From Dysidea avara (taxonomy: Eukaryota > Porifera > Demospongiae > Dictyoceratida > Dysideidae), in assembly GCF_963678975.1 (NCBI RefSeq), contig NC_089281.1, positions 3,588,926-3,652,925 on the forward strand: a DNA stretch of 64,000 nt, read 5' to 3'. The notes under the pieces are model-generated. The model was not told where the DNA came from, ran no database searches, and worked only from the letters and a program-made list of their open reading frames with translations. The translations under genes were made by a program, and so were the position numbers. Positions within the stretch are counted from its first letter, which is position 1. Each line of letters opens with the position of its first letter. Below are positions 10,476 through 24,187 of this stretch, piece after piece.

Positions 10476-13400
10476 TTACCATCAAATCTACCATCAGACA
10501 GATCCTTGACAGTGCAGCTCATACAAGTATGACATGTTCTCAAAAGATTTTCATGGCCCGAAACTGCTGTGAGTAGTCAACTGACAGCCTAACATATATA
10601 ATTGGTTGTTTTTTTCAATTGCAAATAATTGGCATATATTTTTTCACCTACACTCCTTGCTGTGCCCACATAGATTATCCTTTAGTGTGATCTGACTGCA
10701 TGTGGTCACATGAGACCAAGGATTAATCTATTGTACTTGTTTCACCAAATTTAATAATGATGGTTCTCTCTGTGTGCATAGATTAAATAGTAATTTAATT
10801 TGCAGCAGTAATACACAGGTTATTATCCTTCTTGGAGCTACTGAATTAAGTTTGCAATTGGGAACAACATTCTTCAGCAACTTAATCACTGGTTCACATG
10901 TTTGCTTGAAATACAATCCATTGATCAATAAGGAAGACATGCAATGTAGCCATTATTTGTGAAAAAACTAACTCCATGAATTGTTTATAGAATGTAGCCA
11001 TTAATTCTGTTGCTCTTGCTGGAAAATGCAGTAGTGACACTAGTAAGTGTGCTACCAAGGACAGCTAACTACCACTAGTGTTATCGTCATGTCTCTTGAT
11101 TGTAACTTGTTTAAGATCGGTGTTGATTCCTGATAGCTATAGCTGGTTTCCTTTTCAATAATTTTGCTCATACACTTGTATGTATGCTATATATGGCCAA
11201 ATAAACATTTAATTGTCATTGCTAGAAGCGATGACATGTAGTGTAAAAACAAGCAGTTTTCCCTCTCCATATGATTGGCAGACATTGTACTCTGCATGAT
11301 ACTTTTGTGTAATCACTAGGATTGAAAAGCTTAGGGAATGGCAAGGCCAACAGCAGGAATCCATGACACAGTGATGGTGTATGCTACAACACGAGGTGTG
11401 TCATCATCTTCCTAAATTTGTAGGGGTACACTATATAATATTATGGCAATCATCTTGTCACCCGATATGTGTAGTATACACACCTTGACACCTGGAAATA
11501 AAAGAAATTGGTAGAAAACATATGATATCTCCCACACCATTGATGTGCTGAAGAACGATAATGGTCAATAGGGAGGTAGCATTTACTGCTACAACTATAC
11601 ATCAGATTAGCCACAAATGACTGAAATGAGGCTTGTGCAACCTTCTTGTAGTCTTGGTGGTGGCTAAAACTCATCCATCCACTGGCAAGATAATTAAACA
11701 TGCAGTGTTTAAAATCTACTTGAATCCCAAAAACAAGTACATGAAGTAAGGATTATTTGTTTTCTAAGTGATTCCTAAACTAGAGCTGAGCTGGGAAGTC
11801 ATCCATTCCTTTCATCACTACCTCCATGAGTACCCTACACTGATGCAGTGGCACAGTGACAATTTCACAAAGCTTCAGTACTAGTTTGTATAAACTTGCA
11901 ACTGAAAATTGCTGCTTCTTACTTGACTGCAAGCACTACAAATGTGAGGTGTCGTATATTATTACACTATATCTTTGCATACATATCCTTAACCAGTTCA
12001 GTGCAAGTAATCATCAGTAATTCTCAACTAATGAAGATCGTGCTTCAATTCATGTACATAATTATTATACTGTTGCATGAATCTTACTTTTGCGTAGCAA
12101 AGCTTGCACTGTTAAAGTCAGTTATGAGGCCCTGATTTGTACATTGCAAACATCTCGTGTAACAATCTTGCATAATGATGCTGTTCTACAGAATGAACTT
12201 GATTGCAATATGGTACACTGATAAAGGCACTACCAATGTTGTTTTGGCAATGAAAGAATCATTTAAATACAATAGAGCATGACTGGACCAATAACTTAGA
12301 GGGGCAGTGTGGAGCAGGCCAAAGAGTGACTTAGATAATGATAACTAAACGTGCACTGGAGTTCAAAGGATACAACAGGTATGCATGTTATTCTGAAGGT
12401 CTGAGGAGTATTTCCAGGAAATTTTAAGATTTTAAAAGCTTTGAGATCAAGATGGTAGTTTAAGCTATTTTCACTGTGTTGTTAAAGATAAAGAATTAAT
12501 TGTGACTGTTCTATTAGAGTGGTTGAACTGCTCTATAATATATATCTCCACCACCTTTTCTTACAAGCATTTACCAATAAAAGAGTAACGTAATTGAAAG
12601 CTTTATAAATATAAATTTCTAGTTTTCTACTACTTACTCCCATCCTACCACCAATGAATCATATATCCTATGATGAGATACCAATCAGGATTTTAAGATG
12701 GGGAAAGGGGTTCCTATCTGAGGAGTGGTGAATTGTATATAGTCAATAGCTACCCAATTGTAGAATGTGATATTTAGTGAACTTTCATTCCTTGGTAATG
12801 TTTCAATGCTAAATCATACCATTTAGGTACTGATCATGAGGTGTATACAAAACAATGAAGACTGTAAAGTACCAATAAAACTATAAGAACTGATCATGAC
12901 GAACACTTCACAATCATTACTTTTTAGAAGTTTACAGAGTGTCTTTGCCACTACAAGTTATATAGTAAGTATTACACATTGAATTATAAATTGTAATTAC
13001 ATTGAATGTACGCTAGCAGATCTCTCCCAAAAGTGGGCTCCATGTAACCCTCAGAATCCTGTGGATATGCCATTGTTAACATAAAGTGACAATATTGTTA
13101 ATGTGTTAACATGATCCTGTGGATTTATTGTTGTTAGTGTTATTCTTTTACTTTTAGGCCACATAAACATTAGTTTCTCATCCTTGCCTCATCAGCGATT
13201 TTTTGCACTACTGTTGATTGAATGCAGCAATTAAGAATCTGTTCCTAGTTAGTAGAGCAGACTAGAAAAGTTGCATTTCAAATTATGTGATTATGAGCTA
13301 AATTCAGCTATAAGTACATATAGAAAATGAAATAAAAATCCGCATTACTATATTCAGTATTGGAGGATGATACATGAGACCTTATCATCAGACAAAAAAA

Positions 13401-13920
13401 TAATTATAAATATATAGACTGTTATCATAACAGAAAGGTATGTGTATGTTTGTTACATCATATGATGGACACTGAATTGTTAAAAGAAATGTTCAAGTAG
13501 CTGCGTATGTTGTTTGGCCTAAATGGAAGCTGAAACACTTTCAACACAATGACAAGTACTATGTCATATGGTATTTGGTCGGCATATGTATGTGCACGAC
13601 TGAATCTACTCATAATGTTTTATACAATAAAGGGTTTATACACAAAAAGTATTGTGACTTAAACCACATAAATACTTAACAGCTATTTGCTATAGTCTGC
13701 CATATGTTCAGTGGTACAGAATGACAACACGATTGCTTACTCACTTCAATTTGCCCAATATATTTATCTTTGTCAGAAAATAGGATTAGGTTAGAAACAA
13801 ATATTGAAAGTTAGGTTTAAGGCAGACAAGCAGTTAGCTCTACAATAAAGATTATACATACGAATTTCAATGCTTTGTGAGACTCTATCCTAGTTTATCA
13901 TACAGTATGGTAGTACTGTT
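10476..13920. other. Intergenic, scattered repeat motifs, no gene seen
   Basis: AT-rich sequence. It contains one copy of the dispersed TGACTGTTCTATTAGAGT module (12502-12522). The longest open frames (83 aa minus at 11450-11701; 79 aa plus at 11896-12135) show no family motif or splice context. Confidence 0.4.
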
Positions 13921-13925
13921 TAAGT

Positions 13926-14305
13926 AGGGATCCTCCAAAAATGATGTGCCACCTAAAATTCCACCTTTAAAAATCATCCTAGACACATCTTACGTGAAGA
14001 AAATCACCTTTACAGAATAATATTAGTCCATTCAACATCAAATACAACATTAATAACAAGAAAACTCTTATAGGTAGCTGGATATAGAATTTTTTAAAAA
14101 TCACCGAAACTCAAATTTTCATCTGCCTGCCTGCCAGCCTACCTGCCTGACCACAGTCACAAGGCTGGAAGCCAAATGAAGTGCAGCGCACAGCCACCAC
14201 AATAACATACTCACTAGTGGGATGTGCCTTTTGGGGCTCTGATAAGTGTGCTTTGTCTTTCTTTTTATCTTCAATCAGGCTGGTCTTCGTCCTTACCATA
14301 TTAAG
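13926..14305. repeat. GTAGGGATC-type dispersed repeat
   Basis: It begins gtagggatcctcc and contains a ctgcctgcctgcc tract near 14123. The same order (gtagggacc..., then ctgcctgactgactgcctgac) occurs at 61985-62200, so the two are likely members of one family. Confidence 0.4.
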
Positions 14306-14669
14306 GTGTTATTTTTCTCCATCAACACTTACCTTGAGCAGCATATTTAGATGACATAAACTTATCCAAGTGCTTATGCTCTCAGTAGATATTGCAATTC
14401 CATGATAGGTTCAATAGCACGCCTATTAACATAATCTTGGTCATGCACCAAGACAACAACTCTTAACAATTTATTTATACTTGATTACGATGGCACACCC
14501 TGTTGTTATTGGCCTGGTTGTATTCATAATGCTAGCATATCAAAAATATGAGATAGTAACATACCCCCTGGTAGGTGAAGGCCAGCTGACTCAAGATCCT
14601 CTAATGCAGCATTCACCCTAATATAACAGTCACACATGTATAGCTGTATGTTATTATAACCTAGTATAC

Positions 14670-14866
14670 CAAAATGAAGTAGGGATCCAAGTGATAAAAG
14701 TAGTGAAACAAGAGATGATTGACGATATTACTGCATAGTTTGGTGGGAAAATTCCTATTTTGGGATTGAACAAAATGTTTGTTATATCATACCAATTCAC
14801 AGAGCTATCCTATAATACCATCATTCATCTCTACTTTTTATCGCTCGGATCCCTACTTCATTTTTA
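14670..14866. mobile_element. Short MITE with GTAGGGATCC ends
   Basis: AAAATGAAGTAGGGATCC at the left is inverted as GGATCCCTACTTCATTTTT at the right. The match continues inward (gtgataaaagtag and ctactttttatcgc). Total length is about 197 bp. Confidence 0.6.
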
Positions 14867-17390
14867 CATTAATAATTGTAATATGCTAGTATAATAATAC
14901 AAGTGACTAATCTAGCAAACACCACACTGAACCATATGTTCCCTATTATATAGTACTGTTGTACTGTATGATTACATTGGTACAAATAATAAACAAACAG
15001 TTGATTGTTACAATAGTTATTGCATAATTCATGCAAAATATTCCAGGCCATTGGACTAATAAAAAAATATGCATGTATACAGCAACATAATATTAGGTTT
15101 ATAGTAAGTGATATATCAAGCAGTCAGAGGAAGTGTTATGGAAAAGAATGCCAAACATATAAGCTGCAATATTCAACCCAATTGTTACAGATCTTACTTC
15201 ACTATTTTGGCCGCAATGTTGCATACTAAAACATCACATGTCCATACTGTGTTTTGGGACAAGTAATAGTAACAATTCTGTAGTACTGTATAGTAGGGAC
15301 ACTTTGGACTCGATTTTTAGTTGCTTAATGAGCAAAAATCCCAACGGTACAGTATAGAGTGAGTAGGTCAATCAGTATACAAATACCATACAAAAATAGC
15401 CAAACTGAAAAAAAATGGTGTAGCCTTGCCCTTCAAAAGCTTGGGTGAAAAATCAAGGGTGGCAGCCAAGAAATGGCTGAAATGATGTTAATTTTAATAA
15501 TGATTGTTGTGTGGATTTCACTTCACAGTAGTTAATGCATTGGAAGAATATAAGACCTGTGCTCAGAATTTTTAGCTTCATTTTCCACTTAAAATAAAAT
15601 TAATTTTTTATTTTTTCAATCTATGAAAACAGTGGTCGGTCAGGCCTGTGAAACAACTAAACAAGATGACACGACCTATCCCTCCAAAAATTGCAGTCTC
15701 CAAATTGCTGCCATTAAATCATCATAGAAATATTCTACACAATGAAACATACCATCGTGAATATCTTATATCAAATCTAGCATTAAATTAAAGGAAGCCT
15801 AAGTCAAACAGACGACAGCAGCAAACACACCCATAGTGATCTGGCAGAAGAAGAGACTTTTTTGGCTGAACTTTGCATTATGGTATATAATTTATTTTAT
15901 GTCACAAAATATTTTCTTCATACTATGGACTACTCAAAACCACCTGCTGGACCTCCATCAGCATTGGGAAAATTGGGATAGTAACTCAGGAATTTCTAGT
16001 ATCTTGGTCATTTCATGTTAAATTATCAGAGAAAATAAAATGTTAACCCACTTTTCTTCAAAACTATCACAAAGACAGTGTATCATGTGACAAAGTCATA
16101 CACCAAGTTTCATTTGATTCCTTTGATCACATTCCGTGTTATGGCTGTTTGATTTACTGTAGGCATTTTATTGCATTTGTGATTGCACAATACTTTTAAT
16201 ATTCAACTATAAACCTGTTTAATTGGATCAAGAGTTATTAACTCTTGATTGGATCACTGTACAATAATGTCACCTAGCTGGTTTAAACTGACCATTGTAA
16301 CAGTCTCCCTTTTAGTGTTGTTTGTGTACGCAATGACATTAACATATTTAATGCAACCACTTCCTTAATAAGCTTTAAGGTAGGCCCAAAGGTGACTGGA
16401 ATGAACAGATTTACTATTGCTTTTATGCTTAGCGATAAGTAAATTTGTAGTAGTATATAAGTAAACTGTATAAGTTCTTTCTTGACATCAGCTTGACTTG
16501 CTGCCCTGTTGGATCTTGAATAGAGCACATGTGAAGTAGTGAGTGCCTGAGTGATGGGGTCCATGCCAAAATAGCCAATCTGTGACAGAATAGTCAAGTT
16601 GTGACAGACTTTTAAGTTAAATCAAAACTAGCGACCAAGAAATTGCTGCACTGATTAAAAGTGATTAGATATCAGCTTTTAAACAACACTTTTACGTTTA
16701 GTTCATAACTCTGAATGCAGTGCCACTACACCCTGTGTAAATACTGTACAAACAGAATTATTTGTAAACACAAGTTTGTACTGCATCTGTTACTATCCAA
16801 ACACACTATGTGCCACACAGTGACACACATACATATGGTACGCTATTGTTGGTGCTGTTGAATAAATGTCAATAGTAAAGGAAAACATTACTGGAGGCAA
16901 CAGGAAAGACTTTACGTCAATATTTTCAATGTCAAACACTTTTAAATAATGACGATTGCAAATCACGCTTGTAATAAGTATGTAATGAATACTTAAAATG
17001 GTTGGATTTGTGCCTTCCATATACATCCAATTGAAATTACATTAATAACTTTGTTTCAAAGTAGCATACAAAATTAATGTGAATTTTTCTTCATCCCATG
17101 TATGCATGCTCTATGTTTTGGCTTACAGCTAATGAATCATTGAAAGTTGGTAAAATTTTGTGTGTGTGGAAGAACTTTCTTGCAAATGTCACAATTGACT
17201 GGTACATATGTTGACTTGCATGCTAACTTGCAAGGTTACTAAAATGCTCATACAAGAGGATAAAAAGTTAGGCCATTTCAGTCAAAATAGCAAATGGTAC
17301 TATGAGTAGAAGCAATTGAGATCATTTATCAACAATGCAATTACAAACAGACATAACTTTGAAGGACATGTCATGATCTAGCTATTACTG
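14867..17390. other. Intergenic; one half-arm of the foldback family, otherwise nothing seen
   Basis: At about 15380-15500 there is a diverged single arm of the foldback family (aatagccaaactg, gtggcagccaagaaatggct). A minus-strand open frame of 104 codons (16283-16597) has no recognisable motif. Confidence 0.4.
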
Positions 17391-17391
17391 T

Positions 17392-17693
17392 AGTGATGCA
17401 CTGATTAATCAGTAAATAATTGGAAATCAGTTTATCAGCCATATTTCAGCAACATTAGTATCAGTAATTATTATCCAATTATTTAGCCGATGAATTTTAC
17501 TGACCATTATGTTATCGTTTTCACAACAATAAGACAATGATAAAGTTTGAAAATGGCAATTTTACAAAATACATGTAAAATTTTGGTAAACATAAACCTC
17601 AGATCAGTTATCAATATTTGCCACTATATATGTGAATTTCAATATCAGCTAATCAGATAATTGGCAAAATCTCTTATCGGTGCATCACTGATT
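17392..17693. mobile_element. hAT-like MITE (GTGATGCAC ends)
   Basis: The left end TAGTGATGCACTGATTAATC and right end (reverse complement CAGTGATGCACCGATAA) are inverted. Repeated ATCAG/ATCGG words follow, as in the terminal regions of many hAT elements. Flanks tattactg and atttactg are a weak 8-bp match. Confidence 0.55.
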
Positions 17694-17699
17694 TACTGA

Positions 17700-19280
17700 G
17701 ACTCTCTATACTGTAACACAGTGAAACCCCTCTATTTAGACACCTTAGGATTCTACTAAAGTGTACTTATTGGAAAGTTGTCCTGATCTCAGAGGCTTAA
17801 TTACATGTTCATTTAATACAAATGGTACCATGGACAAATACCCTGATTATCAAGATGTCCACATTTCATGGTGGTTCAACTATTTAACTTATGTACATAG
17901 GTACTACCAGAGGCGGCTATACTGTTTTATTGCATTATTGCATAGATACCTTATATGATGCCCCAATAAGGCATAGCTTTCATTATTTCTTGGAAATAAA
18001 CAGATGTCAAGAACCTGATTGCCAGGCAGTTAATAAACTTATATAAAGAACGCATATACATGCATTATTGTAATAGTAAGTGCTTTGTGCTATCTTACTC
18101 CTACTTGCAAGTACTAATTGTTTACACTTTTATTTGATGATCTACGCATACGCACGCATCAAATTTTTAAAGTCTAAAACTCAAATTCTATCTTTAGCAC
18201 CTGTGCAATGTTATGGTCAGATTTTGTGCATTTTGTTGCACGGTATACATAATGATGCCTTCAGGGTTTATGGAACTATTTAATTATATCACTTTTTTCT
18301 GACATCAATTGTAATACTTCATATTTGTTAAATGGTCAGGTTATCAAGCAATTTTGGGTAGAACTTTAAACCCACAGAAGCTATCTTGTAAATTTGGCAT
18401 GGTTGTTATGCTGCTAATTATACTTTGGTTGCTATGGCAAACTGCCCAATGCTGACAACTGGCCAGCAGGTGGAATATTGTTTTGAGTGTATAGGACAAT
18501 TCAAAACTGCGTTAAAATAAACTATAGGCCATTAAAAATAGCAACTTACTGGAAATGTTGATACACTTTTGGGCTGGCTTGATTGTAGTTCATTTATAAG
18601 GTGTTTTGAGGTTAGTTTACATTGTTTTGCGAGAACGTGCTCCATGATCTCTAACATATACAGTACTATTTCAGTACTACCATGCTGAATGGTAGTTGGT
18701 GATCAGGTGCATTCATAGCAAAATTTACTCTCTGAAACTTTCTTGAAACACAGAAATACATACTGAATCTAGAGTTGATTCCGTCTATATGCATAGACCA
18801 TGTCATCATGTGCATCTAGGGCATACAGTTTCAGATATTCATAACAATACTTCATCTTCTAGTATGATTCCTTTGCATTTATAGCATTTTATAAAGTTTT
18901 CCTAGCATAGATTCATATTAGATTGCATATATAATATTGTTTTTTTCCTCCTCAAAAATGGTATCTTATTATGCAGATGTGATTCTATAGAGGACCATGC
19001 ATATCTTAGATCACACATGGTCTATATTGCTACATGTGAAATTTCAATTTAACAAGTGCATAAATATTTATTTGATTTTTGAATGATTTTTCAGCTATAG
19101 CTACTAGAAATTATGGGTCATACAGTATGTTCCTGAATAATGACCGAATTTGACATCATAGCAGAGACATTTTGAACTGTCACTATTTAAACAAAGCTTA
19201 TAACCGGTTAAGTAATTTTTGCTGCTATATATATTTAACAAGCATTTAACAGTTAAAATTGATAATAAAAGTTCTAGATA
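17700..19280. other. Intergenic, nothing supported
   Basis: AT-rich, with only short open frames and no repeat structure I can pair. Confidence 0.4.
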
Positions 19281-19286
19281 TTATAT

Positions 19287-19953
19287 ATCCCCTCCAAAAA
19301 CACCCTCGCTATAAAAAAAGGCACGTCCAAGAAACTACAAGTACTTGAAAAAACAGCTCAGCTGTAGAAAAAGACTAACAGGCAACTGAAAGAGCTGATA
19401 TCTGGAGCGGCCAAGAATCAATGTTACTACAACTACCAAAGTTCCATGCTTGGCTGCAAAACAGGTAAAATGAAAGTAACTGGCAACCAAAACAGCTGAT
19501 ATCTGAAGCGGTCAAGAATAAAATTTATGTTGATACAACCAACTACAATTATTAATGGAGTTGTAAAAAGGCGGCCAAATTACCAGCCAAATAGAGTAAC
19601 AAAGAATTGATTCATGATGTAGCAGGGATGAATGTATAGAACACAGTTGAATAATGATTAACATTCAATGTTACAACTCCATTAATAATTGTAGTTGGTT
19701 GTATCAACATAAATTTTATTCTTGGCCGCTTCAGATATCAGCTGTTTTGGTTGCCAGTTACTTTCATTTTACCTGTTTTGCAGCCAAGCATGGAACTTTG
19801 GTAGTTGTAGTAACATTGATTCTTGGCCACTCCAGATATCAGCTCTTTCAGTTGCCTGTTAGTCTTTTTCTACAGCTGAGCTGTTTTTTCAAGTACTTGT
19901 AGTTTCTTGGACGTGCCTTTTTTTACAGCGAAGGTGTTTTTGGAGGGGGATAT
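19287..19953. mobile_element. Long near-perfect foldback element
   Basis: The arms 19287 to about 19565 and about 19672-19953 are inverted and almost identical over about 275 bp, with a loop of about 100 bp. Matching landmarks are cccctccaaaaacaccctcg / ggtgtttttggaggggg, gctgatatctgaagcggtc / cttggccgcttcagatatc and tacaactccattaataattg on both sides of the loop. High arm identity suggests a recent origin or arm-to-arm conversion. No coding function is evident. Confidence 0.85.
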
Positions 19954-20173
19954 CACTAATTTTTATCAGTTATATAATTGAAAGGCTCAATCCATGGGGG
20001 TGTATGATGAATTCTGCATTGTAATGGTGTTGAGACAAAACACAAAGTGATGAACATATATCATACATTCCTAGTAGTTATTAGAACCAGGGCTGGTGGA
20101 AACTGCAATTTATTGGTCAGGCCAAGTAATGGCTACAGTCAGGGTTACTTAACACTTTATGCTATATTGTTTG

Positions 20174-20194
20174 ATGACTGTTCTATTAGAGTAT
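20174..20194 (+). repeat. Dispersed CTATTAGAG module, partial
   Basis: tgactgttctattagagta without the usual clear CTCGATC extension. Confidence 0.5.
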
Positions 20195-20521
20195 TTTATT
20201 TTGCCTGACTTCTATTAGTATGTTGATACTTTACCATGAATAAAACTTGCTATGGCCACTGCCATAGAGGCCATAGTGTCCTAAGGACAACTCAGAAACT
20301 TGGTTTGCCACTCACAACACAAGATGCTTTGCTGAGGGTCTATTAGAGATTACAAATGTGGAACACCAGATTATACTATTTTCATTTCAATATACACAGA
20401 CACATGCATACATCATAGCACAAGGCACACACAAAAGGTGCAAACACTATACATACTACCCATGTCCATGCATATACACCACATATTGGTTGTACTTGAT
20501 GTAAGCAAGTTATTATCACAA

Positions 20522-20865
20522 TGCTCTCGTAGGTGAGCTGGTAGTGCTCTTACTTGGTGTTAAAAAGTTCTTGTGTTGCTGCTTATGTACTGTACTGTAT
20601 CATCATTGTTATGTTAATGTGCATGATTTATCTCACAATATGATCACATCTTTTGGTATGTTGGTAGACTGTACTGGTGCGTTTCAATACAGAGGCAGAA
20701 ACCTTTTCTGTTACACCTTATCAGTCATTAAGTCAAGTAACCAAGTTAAGTCATTAAGTCTAAGTCCTTGACTCGTGAAATTAGCTTAGGTAATCTTAAG
20801 ACTGCAGCACATGTTGCTGTCAGACCTTCAGTGCTGGTCACTGTAAAGTGTTAATAATAACAACT
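20522..20865 (+). mobile_element. Possible tRNA-derived SINE copy
   Basis: The head TAGGTGAGCTGGTAG (20531-20545) resembles a tRNA D-arm/A-box. The 3' part (cagaccttcagtgctg, then taaagtgttaataataac) matches the tail of a second SINE-like copy at 41425-41597. No clear B-box was found at normal spacing, so this is tentative. Confidence 0.35.
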
Positions 20866-21590
20866 GAAGGGAGGATGGGAGCATGTAGCCCAGACGTTTT
20901 GTGACAGCGGGGACCTGAGGATATGAGGACGTACACATTAGTGTGCTTTTCACATGCAGAGATTTTCTGGGGTATGTATATGCCTCGCAAGATACTGAGT
21001 TTTTTTAAAACTGAGATTTCCCTTTGAAAATTTTTAATAAGCACCGATTTCGCTAACTGCATGGATGACTTTTAGCTCAAATATTTCGGAATAGCTGTTC
21101 TTCCATACAAAAGCTACTAAGACAGTAAAAACAATTCACATTATTATACCTAAGATGGAAAACTGGAGGAGGAGACAACATCATCAGACAGACCAGTGGA
21201 TTCCTCAAGGGTACGGGTAGATTAATTGTGTACTCCGACATAGTTGGCCAAAGGACACAAGGTCACGAAACTCGATCCATAAGAGTACCGACGCACATTT
21301 GCAAGTGTTCACGTGCGCTAGTGGAGGTATGAAAGGGACTTTCCAAGGAACTTCCCCAACTAGCACTAGTGGTATGACCAAATACGGAAATAGTTGATTG
21401 TGACCTACTTTGCGAAAGTGTGTAGATCTAACTGTAAGTTAATATCACTTATAAAATGTTTGTAAATATTAAAGGTGCACGTGTTTCATTCCTTTCCTTC
21501 AGTCTGACTTGGTTGAACTACATGAGTGAATTAATTAGAGTTAGCAGTTGTGTGCATATTACATGGAACCTCAGACGGTGGTTGCTACTT
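20866..21590. other. Intergenic, nothing supported
   Basis: Mixed composition with several CpGs at 21220-21340. No exon chain was resolved. Confidence 0.35.
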
Positions 21591-21601
21591 TATATGGTTG
21601 T

Positions 21602-21974
21602 TATGCACCTATCAACGTAAAGCCCCACTACCACAGGTATAGGCTGAGGTGGGGATTTGCATCCCTGAAAATTACCTACTGGGGAAGTACGGTGATACAA
21701 TGTTGCCCCCACGACAAATCTCCCAGTAGCAAAACCCGGCCAGGATTAGTTGGGCTTTGCACAATCACCCATCGCGTCTGTCACAGTGTAGCTATTCCAG
21801 TTCCAAGTTACTTCAAGCGGGTTTTAGTGATGACAGATAGTAAGTCAGCATCCATGAAATTTCTTGGACAATGACAATTCCCACCACCTCTGGAAACTTA
21901 ACAGTCCATTCCCCCACCAACCCCGACCTTCAACCCATACCTGTGGTAGTCAGGCATTACATTGATAGGTGCAT
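21602..21974. mobile_element. MITE with about 50-bp TIRs and TTA flanks
   Basis: TGCACCTATCAACGTAAAGC at the left pairs with the right end (TTGATAGGTGCA). Homology continues inward through ctaccacaggtat. Both ends are flanked by TTA, a 3-bp duplication compatible with PIF/Harbinger-type insertion. The 108-codon frame across it is not taken as a gene. Confidence 0.65.
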
Positions 21975-22226
21975 TAAATGTGCTCCTGTTACATAATTTG
22001 TTGTTTATACTATGAGGTCTTAACTGCATGACATTATCCTGCATTTTCAAGGTTTCATTATTGTGGTCTACTGCACCATCAACACCATATTGCAGACGTC
22101 TGTGTTATGGGCAGATTGGGACCAAATGGTTATATGTATTGTGATTATAGCATCATAATTCTCCAGGTCAGTTTCTTTCTGTTTGAGTATCTTGAGTGTT
22201 ACGTGTCCATATTTTTGTCTTTGTAG

Positions 22227-22344
22227 TGTCCACTTTGCCAACTTGCTGTTTACAGATGTGTTCTCAGTAGTGTGGGAATGTGTGATATCAGTTATTGATA
22301 TAGTCGTGAGTCTTGACCGGAGGTTCCAGGAACTTTGGCTGCAG
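22227..22344 (+). CDS. Possible orphan exon
   Basis: It follows a good acceptor (tttgtctttgtag) and ends at CTGCAG|gtaaaa. In one frame it is open throughout (starts VHFANLLFTDVFSVVW, ends RRFQELWLQ). Another frame opens with CPLCQLAVYRC before a stop and would join in phase to an open stretch ending at 22168. No flanking exon fits the first frame, so the gene is unresolved and may be chance. Confidence 0.2.
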
Positions 22345-23574
22345 GTAAAATATAAACAAAAGTGAATATTTGTATGAATAAGGTTTTTTGGCTGCATGAT
22401 GACTGGCAACAGTCTAAATAATTGGGTTTGTTTATGTTTTAGAGTCAGGCACGTGTTACTTGATGTAAGATGTTTGGTGTCCCAATAGTTTAATGGATCT
22501 TATAGTCAGACCATTTTCTTTCCCTACCTAGTTACTGGGATGAATGTGCATTTCATGATCGCATTTGAAGGTTCTGTAAATTTAGCAAATGAATGCTTGA
22601 AGATCTGTTTCTAACATTTCAGTGCAATATGCATTCATATTTTTGCAGAAATGTACTGTAGTCATTGAGATATAGTGTATACAATGTAATCTAAATTCAA
22701 CTGAATTTATTTTTTTATATGTTACTATGCTTATGTACTATAGTAACCATGGTAACTAATGTTTGTTGGTAAAAATGCATTTGTCACATATCTCCTTAAC
22801 AAACAAGTGTTCGAATTTTTCAGACATTTGTCCCACCACTAGTTATTTTACAGATCAATACTAGTAATAGCTCTAACCACCAGTGTCCAGATCGTGAGAC
22901 TACCCTGATTATGAAGGTGTCCTGGTTTTCCAGGTACATTGATGTGTAATGAGATTTTGTAGAACCTTTGACTGCCTGCTTAATGTGCTTTATAGTGCAT
23001 GCCAAACTTGTTACCTAGGTTTAGATTGACCACACAATTAACATGTTGTTTCTTGACAGGTCCAGTGAAATTCAGACATTGGTTTATTGGAGGAAGACAT
23101 CCCATTAGCTATGTCAGATGACAAACGGAGGATTTGCGGCCTTAGTTGCACCCTACCCCCATCCCCTTCTTGGCAGCACTGAGGATTGGTGTCCCGTCAA
23201 GTACACGATGGCAGATCCAACATTAAGGAAAGCAAATAATCATTCTTATTTGTCAACCAACATGGAACAGTTTATTTTTAAAAGTGTGTATTGTTACATG
23301 TATCAATTTAATTAGCTTGTGTGACATGTGATATGTTAATCACTAGCTGTCTGGCTTTACTGTGCGTGAGCACCAATTCGTCAGAATATTAGAACTCAGA
23401 AAGTTAGGTCCGAATTGGGAGTGACACTGACAATGTCTACACAAATAAAAGCAATCACGTAATAGTACATGGGTGGCATTATCGTGAAAACACTCTCCCT
23501 AGGGAAGTTACGTTCTTTACGCTTTCCGCATAATACGTTTATATGGATGTTGGGTTTGTGTCCACGCCGCGTCT

Positions 23575-23781
23575 TTAAAAGTTATCGTATGGATTAGGCG
23601 CCAGTTTGGTAAACAAAATCCGCTGTACACCAGTACTAGAAAACTCCTGTGCCAGTATTTCTCCACAAAAGGCAGCTATATTCAATGATAATATTACGAT
23701 AACACTAACACAAGCCGAGATATCAACGTAATAAAGTGAACTTGGTCTTATTTTCGCGGTTGCGACAAGATAACCACTCAT
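23575..23781 (-). CDS. Hypothetical 68-aa protein with one membrane segment
   Basis: An ATG-to-TAA frame in a locally CpG-richer stretch. Residues about 22-44 (ACVSVIVILSLNIAAFCGEI) are strongly hydrophobic. The start context is weak (T at -3), and it could be a first exon rather than a whole gene. No family recognised. Confidence 0.25.
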   Translation of the reverse strand: MSGYLVATAKIRPSSLYYVDISACVSVIVILSLNIAAFCGEILAQEFSSTGVQRILFTKLAPNPYDNF

Positions 23782-23875
23782 TTACAATTCCGGTGCCCGT
23801 TGTACAATACATTTCTAATGGGAATGATTGCGTAATAAGGACTAAAATTGCGAAACCGTCCCTACACGTAAATAA

Positions 23876-23957
23876 CTCACGGTAGTAGCAGCCGCGCGCG
23901 TTTTAATTGCGGCGTTCGCTTTGTAGTTTCTTGGCCGCGCGCCTCACTACCGTGAGT
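23876..23957. repeat. GC-rich palindromic terminus (CTCACGGTAGT)
   Basis: CTCACGGTAGTAGCAGCCGC at the left pairs with GCGCCTCACTACCGTGAG at the right, followed by tcttgatatatata. The same motif (CACGGTAGTGTGTCGTGCGG) ends both large satellite elements near 39535 and 47190. Confidence 0.6.
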
Positions 23958-24187
23958 CTTGATATATATAAATCAGCTTGCAGAGTATAACGTTTAGTCA
24001 AACCATCATGCATTCCAAGTCATGCATGCATGTACAATATTATGTTCTTGTTGTATGTATTCTTGTTGTATGTACAAGTGTTGTAGTTATATAGCAACTT
24101 ACTTAAGAGTACTGGGTGAAGCTTGAGCATTACACAATGAGGTATTTTCCCCTCACATATCAAAGCCACATTCCATGCTGTTGATAA

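Noticed and set aside
16283..16597. 104-codon minus frame
   Set aside because: No family motif, and AT-rich context makes a chance frame likely.
20522..20600. A genuine tRNA gene
   Set aside because: Only a D-arm-like stretch is present; no acceptor pairing or T-arm at the right distance, so a SINE-like relic fits better.
21548..21874. 108-codon plus frame
   Set aside because: It lies largely within a TIR-bounded MITE.
22068..22409. 113-codon minus frame
   Set aside because: No motif and no upstream or downstream exon. The opposite strand has better splice borders, and even those are weak.
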